From: Chrysochromulina tobinii
Lineage: Eukaryota > Haptophyta > Prymnesiales > Chrysochromulinaceae
Direction of reading: 5' to 3'
Assembly (NCBI GenBank): GCA_001275005.1
Contig: JWZX01001502.1
Location: 1 to 15,647 of the forward strand
Length of the DNA: 15,647 bases
Shown: piece by piece, positions 7,300 to 15,284 of the stretch
Layout: each line of letters starts with the position of its first letter
Numbering within the stretch: the stretch's first letter is position 1
Position numbers and translations under genes: made by a program
Notes under the pieces: generated by a model
Seen by the model: only the letters and a program-made list of their open reading frames with translations
The model's database searches: none
What the model was told of the DNA's origin: nothing

Positions 7300-7963
7300 G
7301 GAACAACTGTGTGCGCGTGGACAATGACAATCTGAATGCGCTCACGACCATTGGCTCGAGAGTGTGCAAAAATGTTGGAGCGTGAAAGAGCAACGAGCAT
7401 GGGATTGAGGGCGGCCGGGCCATCAGGTTTTGCGGGAGGAGGCATTCTTGACATTGCAATTGGGGTCTCAGACCCCATATTTGGTAGGTGATTTGGCGCA
7501 TGGGTAGTCGGCCTCTTACCCAACGTCTTAGTAGGCATGGAGTGTTTGTTCCTTCCTTCTTTCCGTTCGGGCATGTGCCGGCGCGTCTTGCATAAACACC
7601 ACAACCATGCTTCATGCAACATGGAGAAGACGATTTCAATCATGACCCCGGACACATCATGAGGCCAGAAACAGGGGTAAAGCTCAGCCTGTCCTCTACC
7701 TTAAAAATTTAACAACTCACTACTGTAGCGCTGTGAATACTAACTTACTAAGATAATTTACCTCATTCCATTTGATCGAGGGTCGGAGGGGTCACACGCG
7801 TGTGTGAATGTGAATGTGTGTCTGTCTTTCCGTTCACACGCGTATTCTGAGCGGGCAGTAACAGTGCCGTAGTACTCCCCCACCCCTCATATCACATTGG
7901 GGCCGGGAGCACCGGTTGCGCGTCTGTCGTGTTAACGTTCACGCACGTCGAGCGCGGTCTACT
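7300..7963. other. Intergenic region between the LRR and WDR33 genes
   Basis: 664 bases of lower GC than the genes. It contains a perfect short inverted repeat (7461-7477), an AT-richer stretch around 7700-7770, and a TG/CA-rich stretch (7790-7845) in which CACACGCGTGTGTGAA (7793-7808) and TTCACACGCGT (7833-7843) are inverted copies. The first part is likely the 3' UTR of the LRR gene and the last part the WDR33 promoter. A minus-strand open frame covers 7029-7655 but resembles nothing and overlaps the LRR exons. Confidence 0.5.
7461..7477. repeat. Perfect 8-bp inverted repeat, 1-base centre
   Basis: TGGGGTCT-C-AGACCCCA, about 160 bases after the LRR stop codon. It could fold only with a minimal loop; no function is claimed. 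Confidence 0.6.
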
Positions 7964-9247
7964 ATGACGACCGCGCAACCGAGACCTCCCGGCAGTGCTC
8001 AGGGCTTCGGGGGCGCCGGCCGGCCCGTGCATAAGACAATTGACCCATCGGGCTCGACCGTGCGCTTCCTCAAAGCCCGCATCTTCCAGCCGGAGACGCT
8101 CGCGTCCGCCGCACCGGTGCTGTGTGGTGCGGGCGCGAGCAGCCTGGACATGCTTCCGCCGGCGGCGATCCTGGGCAATGCGAGCTCCAGCATCTGCACG
8201 CGGTTCGTGCACGCTTCATTCTGCAAGGAGCGCTGCTCCGTGAACGCCGCCGTGTGGACGCCCGAGGGGCGACGGCTGCTCGCGGGCACCAACAACGGCA
8301 TGTTCACGCTGTGGTCGGGCGTGAACTTCGCCTTCGAGACGACGCAGCAGGCGCACGAGTCGGCCATCCGCTCGATGGAGTGGTCGCACTCGGGCGAGTG
8401 GATGGTCTCGTGCGATCACGACGGGTGCATCAAATACTGGGCACCGACGCTGAACAACGTCAAGGAGATCGCGGACGCCCACCCGGGCTACCCGGCGCGT
8501 GAGGTGTCGTTCAGCCCGACGGACGCCAAGTTCGTCTCGTGCAGCGACGACGCGACCGTCAAGGTGTGGGACTTTGAGCGTGGCGCACTCGACCAGGTGC
8601 TCGCAGGCGCGAACACGGAGGGCGGCAAGTCACACGGCTGGGACGTCAAGACTGTACAGTGGCATCCGGACAAGGCGTTGATCGCATCGGGCTCGAAGGA
8701 CAACGTGATCAAGCTGTGGGACCCACGCGCCGCGCGCGAGATCTGCTTGCTCCATCTGCACAAGAACACGGTCACCACCCTGCGTTGGCATCCCAACGGA
8801 CTGTGCTTTGCCTCCGGCTCCCGCGACCAGTTGGTGAAGCTCTTCGACCTGCGCACGATGCGCGAGGCGGCCGTGTTCAAGGGGCACAAGCGCGAGGTGA
8901 GCTCGCTCGCGTGGCACCCGCAGCACGCCGAGCTCTTCGCGACGGGCGCTCAGGACGGCGCGCTCCTCTATTGGTCGACGTTGCACCCGAGCGCTCCGCT
9001 CGGGCAGTCCGTTGGCGCGCGTGGCTCGACGGCGCACGAGGGGACGATTTGGTCGATGGCGTGGCACCCGCTCGGCCACCTGCTCTGCTCGGGCGCCAAT
9101 GACAACCTCGTCAAGTTTTGGTGCCGCAACCGGCCCGGCGACGGACGCAAGCGCGAGCGTGAGGAGGGTGACGAGGCTTTCGACGACGAGATCGAGATGC
9201 GCATGCTCTCGCTCGCCGCGTTGGCGCAGCAGCAGCAGCAGCGTTGA
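7964..9247 (+). CDS. WDR33: WD40 protein of the WDR33/Pfs2/FY family (mRNA 3'-end processing)
   Basis: Intronless, 427 residues. In the family this protein is the WD40 subunit of CPSF; with CPSF30 it recognises the polyadenylation signal in the nucleus. Family hallmarks here are WTPEGRRLLAGTNNGMFTLW, WSHSGEWMVSCDHDGCIKYW, a NNVKEI segment, FSPTDAKFVSCSDDATVKVW, IASGSKDNVIKLWDP, the HKNTVTTLRWHPNG blade, ASGSRDQLVKLFDLR, FKGHKREVSSLAWHP, and the closing IWSMAWHPLGHLLCSG with FWCRNRPGD. About seven blades are visible between residues 85 and 390, followed by a Lys/Arg-rich then acidic tail ending in five glutamines. The animal collagen-like tail is absent, as in yeast Pfs2. The start is the first ATG; the frame is open upstream to 7916 but without ATG. 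No frame breaks. Confidence 0.95.
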   Translation: MTTAQPRPPGSAQGFGGAGRPVHKTIDPSGSTVRFLKARIFQPETLASAAPVLCGAGASSLDMLPPAAILGNASSSICTRFVHASFCKERCSVNAAVWTPEGRRLLAGTNNGMFTLWSGVNFAFETTQQAHESAIRSMEWSHSGEWMVSCDHDGCIKYWAPTLNNVKEIADAHPGYPAREVSFSPTDAKFVSCSDDATVKVWDFERGALDQVLAGANTEGGKSHGWDVKTVQWHPDKALIASGSKDNVIKLWDPRAAREICLLHLHKNTVTTLRWHPNGLCFASGSRDQLVKLFDLRTMREAAVFKGHKREVSSLAWHPQHAELFATGAQDGALLYWSTLHPSAPLGQSVGARGSTAHEGTIWSMAWHPLGHLLCSGANDNLVKFWCRNRPGDGRKREREEGDEAFDDEIEMRMLSLAALAQQQQQR

Positions 9248-9388
9248 CGGTTGAGCTTGGCCCGGCTGCGTGTGTAGCTTAACGTACATGTAAGCCACAC
9301 CAAAACGCTAGCGCGTGACGGGGACTCGACACTCGACCTGTGAACGGTCTTGCTCGTCTGTGCTCGGTCAGCTTCGACGACGACGGCC

Positions 9389-10634
9389 ATGTCCGATGTG
9401 GTCGACACCGCGAAGGCCAACGACGGGTGCGTGGGCCCCTCTTCGGAGCAGGCTGGCAAGGCCTCGGCGTGCGAGGGCTGCCCAAATCAGAAGGCGTGCG
9501 CCGATGGCAAGGGCCGAGAGGAGGACCCGGATCTGGGCTTGATCCGGTCGCGCCTCGCGAACGTGAAGCGCAAGGTGCTCGTGCTCTCAGGCAAGGGCGG
9601 CGTTGGCAAAAAGCACGATGTCGACGCAGCTCGCCTTTGCCCTCGCCGCCGATGGCCTGCGGGTGGGCCTTCTCGACGTCGATATCTGCGGCCCGAGTCT
9701 GCCGCAGATGCTTGGGCTGCGCGGCCAAACGGTGCACCAGAGCGCGTCGGGCTGGTCGCCCGTGTACGTGACGGAAGCGGCGCTCGAACGCGCCGGCCGT
9801 CGCAGCAAGTTCGGTGCCGCCGACGGCGCCGCGGATGCCGACGACGCGATGGAGGACGACGCGGATGCCGATGAGGACGCGGGCGACATCGAGCTGGGCG
9901 TCATGTCGATCGGCTTCATGCTGCCGACCGAAGACGACGCGATCATCTGGCGCGGCCCGCGCAAGAATGGGCTCATCAAGCAGTTCCTCACCGACGTGGA
10001 CTGGGGGGCGCTCGACTACCTCCTGATCGATACGCCCCCCGGCACCTCGGACGAGCACATCTCTCTGGTGCAGTACCTTGCCAAGTCCCTGGGGCCCGAC
10101 GACGGCGCGATCGTGGTGACGACGCCACAGGAGGTCTCGCTCATGGACGTGCGCAAGGAGCTCTCCTTTTGCGCCAAGACGAAGCTGCGCGTGCTCGGCG
10201 TCGTGGAGAACATGGCGGAATACCAGACCTCTTTGCGTGACCTTCGCTTCAGAGACGTCTCTGGCGCAGATGTGTCGGAGGCAGCGCTCGCAGCGCTGCG
10301 CGCGCACTGCCCCGAGCTGCTCGAGCTGCGGGTGGTCGCCGATGTCTTCCCGCGGGGCGCCAAGGGCGGCGCCGAGGGCATGGCCGCTCAATTCGGCGTT
10401 CCCTTTTTAGGAAAGGTGCCACTCGACCCTCGAATCACGCGTGCATGCGAGGCGGGACGGCACGGCGGGCGCTCCGTGCTGCAGCACATCGTCGAGCGCC
10501 TGCGCGCCAGCGAGCCCGCCTCCGTCACCGAGGAGCAGGCCAGGGGGCCCATGGCCGTCGCAGCGAGGGGGCCAGGGGGCCCCGCCGCTCTACAGCCAGG
10601 GACCGCCCTCGGATCGGGATTCTCGTTGGGTTGA
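9389..10634 (+). CDS. NBP35: NBP35/NUBP1-type cytosolic Fe-S cluster scaffold ATPase, frameshifted in this sequence
   Basis: The P-loop scaffold of cytosolic and nuclear Fe-S assembly. The N-terminal ferredoxin-like motif is intact (Cys14, Cys28, Cys31, Cys37; spacing 13-2-5 as in the family). GKGGVGK follows at residues 68-74. Immediately after it the frame shifts: five A's at 9608-9612 where the family motif GKGGVGKST needs four. The other frame continues with [36 protein letters not shown], a family-atypical acidic insert (9830-9890), [38 protein letters not shown] and GVVENM, to the stop at 10632. The usual CPxC bridging-cluster motif is replaced by CPEL after an insert of about 30 residues. 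There is no intron. The shift may be a sequencing error, a pseudogene lesion or recoding; the intact rest argues against old decay. Confidence 0.85.
9608..9612 (+). other. One-base frameshift in the Walker A lysine/serine codons
   Basis: Run of five A's. The upstream frame reads GGC AAA AAG; the downstream frame reads AAA AGC ACG (Lys-Ser-Thr) if one A is removed. Both sides match the family strongly right up to this run. Confidence 0.9.
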
Positions 10635-10864
10635 GATGATGATGAACACGTCAGCGGCTGACGAGTCGTGCTCGGCCATCCGTCGTGGCATGAGTTGCTG
10701 CTGTGATCAGTTGTACGTGGTGTGTCGTCGAAATTCTTGACGAAACTTCGCATTAACAAGCGAGCGCCGACTGCCAGAGTCACATCTCCGATTCTTCCTG
10801 CTTCGGCTGCAAATGGACGAAAGCATTTCATCTCCGTCAGCGCGACGCACTTGATTCCAACGCA
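10635..10864. other. Short spacer between NBP35 and NNT
   Basis: 230 bases that must hold the NBP35 3' UTR and the NNT promoter/5' UTR. No element was recognised. Together with the 141-base gap between WDR33 and NBP35, this shows tight head-to-tail packing. Confidence 0.5.
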
Positions 10865-13800
10865 ATGCGTTCGGCGATACGTCGGAGCTTCACCGTCGGA
10901 TCCTCACGAATCGTGGGGTCACCGCGCGGCCTCAAATCGATACCCTATGGCGAGCTCTCCATTGGAGTGCCAAAGGAGACGGCGCATCTCGAGAGACGTG
11001 TCTCCCAGACGCCCGAATCGGTTGCGAAGCTGATCAAGGAGGGCTTTGGCAGCGTGCTCGTCGAGTCTGGAGCGGGTTCGGGCGCGAGCTTCAGTGATGC
11101 GGCATACGTAGCCGTCGGCGCCAAGATCGTCGACCGCAAGACGGCGTTCGGTGCGTCGCTGGTCACCAAGGTGGTGGCACCGACACCGGAGGAGGCCTCA
11201 CTGGTGGGGGACCGCATGCTGCTCTCGTTCATCTACCCGGCGCAGAATCCGGAGCTGCTTGAGCAGCTCATGAAGCAGAAGGCAACCGTCTTCGCGATGG
11301 ATTGTATCCCACGCACCCTCTCTCGAGGACAGGCGTTCGACGCGCTCTCGTCGCAGGCCAACATCGCGGGCTACCGCGCGGTCATCGAGGCAGCGGGCGA
11401 GTTCGGGCGCTTCTTCGCCGGTCAGATGACCGCCGCGGGCAAGGTGCCGCCGGCCAAGGTCCTCGTCCTCGGCGGCGGTGTCGCGGGCCTCGCAGCAGTC
11501 CAGACCGCAAAGAACATGGGAGCGGTGGTTCGCTTATTCGACGTGCGCGCGGCGGTTAAGGAGCAGGCGCAGGTGCGTGATGGGCGCTGTGATGGGCGCT
11601 GAGTGGTCCTCTGAGTGCCTCCAACCATGCTTCGAGTGCCTCTGGCCACTGCGCTGACCTCTGATGACTTCTGATGACTTCTGATTGCCTCGGATGGCCG
11701 CTGAGGACCTCTCTGACCTCTGACCTCTCTCTACTGACCTCTCCTCTGACCTCTCTCCTATGACCTCTGACCGCTCTCCTCTGACCTATCGATGGCAGTC
11801 GATGGGCGCCGAGTTCCTGGAGGTGGACTTCAAGGAGAGTGGCGAAGGCGCGGGAGGATACGCCAAGGAGATGTCGGCTGAGTGGCACGCGGCGGCCAAT
11901 CGCATGCTCTCGAAGCAATGCGAGGAGGTCGACATCGTGATTACCACAGCGCTCATCCCGGGCAAGAAGGCACCGACCCTCATCACGGCCGACATGGTGT
12001 CCAAGCTCAAGCCCGGATCGGTGTGCGTCGACCTCGCTGCCTCCGCCGGTGGGAACATCGTGGGCACTGTGAAGGACGAAAGATTCGTCACTCCGAGCGG
12101 CGTGACCATGCTGGGGTATACGGACCTCAACTCGCGGCTTGCCTCGACCTCGTCCTCGCTGTACGCGAGTCACCTGACCAAACATGGACACTGCCTGCAT
12201 GCGAGTGCATGCACATGCTCACGACGGCGCCTCCTCTTCCGCGCAGGTATGCGAATAACCAGACCAAGTGGATCCTGTCTGCAGGGCCCACGACGACCAA
12301 GACGAAGGGCAAGCTGTGCCTGGACCACGAGGACATCGCCGTGCGAGGCATGATGGTCATAGAGAACGGTGCGTGAGAGCCTTCAAGTGCCTTCAAGTGC
12401 CTCTGACGATTGCCTCCGTCATCAGCGTGAGAGCCTTCAAGTGCCTTCAAGTGCCATCCGAGTGCCTCTGACGATTGCCTCCGTCATCAGGTACGATGAC
12501 ATGGCCGTGGACACCACCCGCGCCGCCGCCGCCGCCGCCCAAGCCCACCGCCAAGGTGGCCCCCGTGATGACGGAGGATGATTACAAGGCGCTATACGTC
12601 GCGTCGGCCAAGCGAGGCACATATGCGGCCGTTGGGGTCCTTGGGCTGGGGCTGCTGGCGCCCAACGCGGCGTTCACGGGCATGCTGTCCACGTTCGCGC
12701 TCTCGGGCGTCATCGGCTACCAGTTGGTCTGGGGCGTGGCGCACTCACTCCACTCGCCCCTGATGGCAGTCACGAACGCCGTTTCGGGTATGACCGCTGT
12801 GGGAGGCATGTACGTGATGGGGGGCGGCCTGCTGCCCTCGACGACCGCCCAGGGCCTCGCCGCCCTCGCTACCGGTATTTCGGCCGTCAACATCACCGGC
12901 GGCTTCCTGGTCACCAAGAAGATGCTCGACATGTTCAAGCGGCCAGACGACCCTCCCGAGTTCTACGAGTACTACGGAGTGCCCGCCGCAGCGCTCCTCG
13001 CGGGGTACACGGCCACGTCACTGATGGGCTATGAGCTCATGTCGCCCACCGTGGCCACATGCGCCGCCCTCGGCTGCATCGGCGGCATCGCGGGCCTCGC
13101 GTCACAGAAGACCGCCCGCCTCGGCCTCGTCTCTGGCCAGTGTGGTGTCCTCTTTGGCCTCGCCGCAACCATAGGCTCACTCGACTGGCCAATGACGAAC
13201 TACATCCAGCTCGCTGGCGTGCTCGGCGGCGGCGGCGGCCTCGGCTATTTGATCGCACAGCGCGTGAGCCCCACATCGCTTCCACAGACGGTCGCCGCAT
13301 TTCACAGCCTCGTTGGTCTCGCTGCGGTCTTCACAGGCGTCGGTGCGTTTCTGAGCCATGCGCCGAACCATTCTGACGGCCCTCGGATGACCTCTGATCG
13401 CCTCTGATTGTCTCTGATCGCCTCTGATCGCCTCTGATCGCCTCTGATCGCCTCTGATCGCTTCTGATCGCCTCTGACTGCGTTGCACGTGATGCTATCC
13501 ACAGGTGACTTTCTCGAGCACGCGACCAACCAGCCTGAGGCACTCGATGGGCTACGATGCTCGGCCATCGCCCTCGCCACTGTCATCGGCGGCGTCACGG
13601 CCACCGGCTCGTTTGTCGCCTTCGGCAAGCTCAACGGCAACATGTCCTCAGCGGCCCTCGCCCTCGCACAGCGCGATCAGATCAACATCGGCATGGGTAT
13701 CGGGACCCTAGGCTGCATGGCTCTCTTCGTGGCCAAGCCGACGCTAGCGACGGGCACACTGTGCATGCCTCTGATGGGCTCTGATTGGCTCTGATTGACA

Positions 13801-15284
13801 CTGATTGCGAAGGGCACACTGTGCGTGCTCGGCGGGAGTTGTAAAACCCAAATGGAAAGAGCTCTGATGGCCTCTGATGGCCTCTGATGGCCTCTGATGG
13901 CCTATGACGGCCTCTGATGGCCTCTGATGGCCTATGACGGCCTCTGATGGCCTCTACCCTCTTGATGGCCTCTCGATGGCCTCTGATGGCCTCTCGATGG
14001 CCTCTGACGGGGATTCTGATGGGCTCTGATGGGCATCCTCATCAGGTGCCTGCTCGGCATGACGGGGCTCTCGGGCGCTCTTGGCTGGCACATGACAGCT
14101 TCTATCGGGGGCGCCGATATGCCCGTGGTCATCACGGTACTCAACTCATACTCTGGATGGGCTCTGTGCGCCGAGGGCTTCATGCTCGACCAGCCGCTGC
14201 TCACGACCGTCGGCGCTCTGATTGGTTCGAGCGGAGCGATCCTGACACATATCATGTGCGTCGCGATGAACCGCAACATCACCTCGGTACTCTTGGGCGG
14301 CTTCGGCACATCATCGACCGTCGTGGGGGCGGGCGCGTCGGCGGCCGCCATGCCCGAGGGCGAAGCGACTTTCACGGACGTCGACAGCACAGTAGAGCTG
14401 CTCAAAGGAGCCAAGGAGGTGATCAGATCTTGATTGCGTCTGATGGATCCTGATTGCGACCGATTGCACCTGAGTGCGCCTGATTGCTTGCAATTGCTTC
14501 CCTCATTATCAGGTGATCATTGTGCCCGGGTACGGGCTGGCCGTTGCAAATGGTCAATACGCGCTGGCCGAGATCACCAAGGCCCTGCGCGCCCAAGGCG
14601 TCAACGTGCGCTTCGGGATCCACCCAGTGGCTGGCCGTATGCCGGGGCAGCTCAACGTCCTTCTAGCCGAGGCGGGCGTGCCGTACGCAGCTGAATGACC
14701 TCTAGTTACCCCCTGATTGCGCCTGAGTGCGCCTGAGTGCGCCCGAGTGCGTCTGAGTGCGTCTGAGAGCGTCTGAGAGCGCCTGAGTGCGCCTGAGTGC
14801 GCCCGAGTGCGTCTGAGTGCGTCTGAGAGCGTCTGAAAGCGCCTGAGTGCGCCTGAGTGCGTCCCTCATCAGGTACGATTACGTGCTCGAGATGGAGGAG
14901 ATTAATGACGACTTCCCGAGCACCGACGTGGCGCTCGTCGTGGGCGCGAACGACACCATCAACTCGGCGGCCGAGGACGACCCCACCTCTATCATCGCAG
15001 GCATGCCCGTGCTGCAGGTGTGGAAGGCCTGATGAGCACCGATGCACGCCGAGGAGCACTGATGAGCACTGATCAGCCCTGATGGGCATTGGTGAGCTCT
15101 TACGAGCACTGATTGCGCTCCTCCTCAGGTGTGGAAGGCCGAGCAGTGCATCATAATGAAGCGCTCGATGGGCGCAGGCTACGCGGGCGCCGAGAATCCC
15201 GTCTTTTACAAGCCGAACACGGCCATGCTCCTCGGCGACGCGAAGAAGGTGCTGGACCAGATGCGCGACAAGATCTGCAAGTAA
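10865..15284 (+). CDS. NNT: Proton-translocating NAD(P)+ transhydrogenase, single-chain, mitochondrial-type
   Basis: Nine exons: 10865-11572, 11799-12160, 12247-12368, 12491-13342, 13505-13760, 14046-14418, 14513-14682, 14873-15017, 15129-15284. They give 1047 residues, close to the animal enzyme. It transfers hydride between NADH and NADP+, coupled to proton flow across the inner membrane. The Arg/Ser-rich, acid-free first 25 residues suggest an organelle presequence. Domain I (to about residue 395) has the conserved loop as RGQ..D (R154, Q156, D159), [12 protein letters not shown] and the NAD-binding GGGVAG (203-208). A proline-rich linker follows. Domain II is many hydrophobic helices including [20 protein letters not shown] and IGSSGAI. 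Domain III has [51 protein letters not shown] and [15 protein letters not shown]. The order I-II-III in one chain matches animal NNT, not split bacterial PntA/PntB. Stop TAA at 15282. Confidence 0.96.
11573..11798 (+). other. NNT intron 1
   Basis: Starts GTGCGTGATGGGCGCTGTG then TGATGGGCGCTGAGT; the next exon starts TCGATGGGCGCCGAGT. The donor side therefore carries two copies of the following exon's start. The interior is CTCTGACCTC/TCTGATGACT repeats; acceptor GATGGCAG. The join gives [15 protein letters not shown]. Confidence 0.9.
12161..12246 (+). other. NNT intron 2
   Basis: Starts GTACGCGAGTCACCTGACCA; the next exon starts GTATGCGAATAACCAGACCA (16 of 20 identical). Ends CCGCGCAG. The join gives [11 protein letters not shown], as in the family. 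It has no CTGATNGC ladder. Confidence 0.9.
12369..12490 (+). other. NNT intron 3
   Basis: Starts GTGCGTGAGAGCC; the next exon starts GTACGATGACATGGCC. The interior is CTTCAAGTGC repeats in a duplicated block that also repeats GCGTGAGAGCCTTCAAG. Ends CCGTCATCAG. Confidence 0.9.
13343..13504 (+). other. NNT intron 4 (alternative donor at 13379)
   Basis: Starts GTGCGTTTCTGAGCCATGCG; the next exon starts GTGACTTTCTCGAGCACGCG. The similarity runs about 33 bases. The interior is CTGATCGCCT decamers; acceptor ATCCACAG. A GC donor at 13379 also keeps frame and would add 12 residues; family length favours 13343. Confidence 0.75.
13761..14045 (+). other. NNT intron 5 with exon-junction fossil
   Basis: Starts GTGCATGCCTCTGATGGG; the next exon starts GTGCCTGCTCGGCATG. 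At 13807-13836 a copy of the exon 5 end (20 of 22 identical to 13747-13768) is joined without a gap to a copy of the exon 6 start. The rest is CCTCTGATGG decamers; ends CCTCATCAG. Confidence 0.92.
14419..14512 (+). other. NNT intron 6
   Basis: Starts GTGATCAGATCTTG; the next exon starts GTGATCATTGTG. The interior is CTGATTGCG/CTGAGTGCG decamers; ends CATTATCAG. The join gives [11 protein letters not shown], the domain III start. Confidence 0.93.
14683..14872 (+). other. NNT intron 7
   Basis: Starts GTACGCAGCTG; the next exon starts GTACGATTACG. The interior is about 16 head-to-tail decamers of the CTGAGTGCGC/CTGAGAGCGT type, including a duplicated run of about 60 bases. Ends CCCTCATCAG. The join gives [15 protein letters not shown]. 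Confidence 0.93.
15018..15128 (+). other. NNT intron 8
   Basis: Starts GTGTGGAAGGCC and the next exon starts with the identical 12 bases. The interior is GATGAGCACT decamers; ends CTCCTCAG. The join gives [12 protein letters not shown]. Confidence 0.95.

Noticed and set aside
7029-7655. Minus-strand open frame of 208 codons downstream of the LRR gene
   Set aside because: Overlaps LRR exons 2-3 and intron 2 in antisense, has no recognisable domain, and starts inside probable 3' UTR.
7793-7843. Hairpin regulator before WDR33
   Set aside because: The inverted copies of ACGCGTGTGAA are short and imperfect within a simple TG/CA-rich stretch; recorded only as a note in the intergenic entry.
9289-9293. 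TGTAA as a poly(A) signal after WDR33
   Set aside because: This pentamer is a known green-algal signal, but it is not seen clearly after the other genes and the lineage is unknown.
8630-9298. Minus-strand open frame opposite WDR33
   Set aside because: Shadow of the WD40 gene; low-complexity composition and no recognisable domain.
9279-10391. Long minus-strand open frame (370 codons) opposite NBP35
   Set aside because: It lies antisense to a strongly conserved coding region, has an Arg/His/Ala-rich composition typical of GC-rich shadow frames, and matches no family.
9603-10634. NBP35 as a shorter gene starting at 9603 without the Cys motif
   Set aside because: The upstream frame carries the exact four-Cys motif and GKGGVGK of the same family, so one gene with a frameshift fits better than a separate start inside the P-loop.
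13860-14040. Telomere-like or simple satellite array in NNT
   Set aside because: The decamers are bounded by functional splice sites, and the flanking exons join in frame to a conserved protein, so this is intron content.
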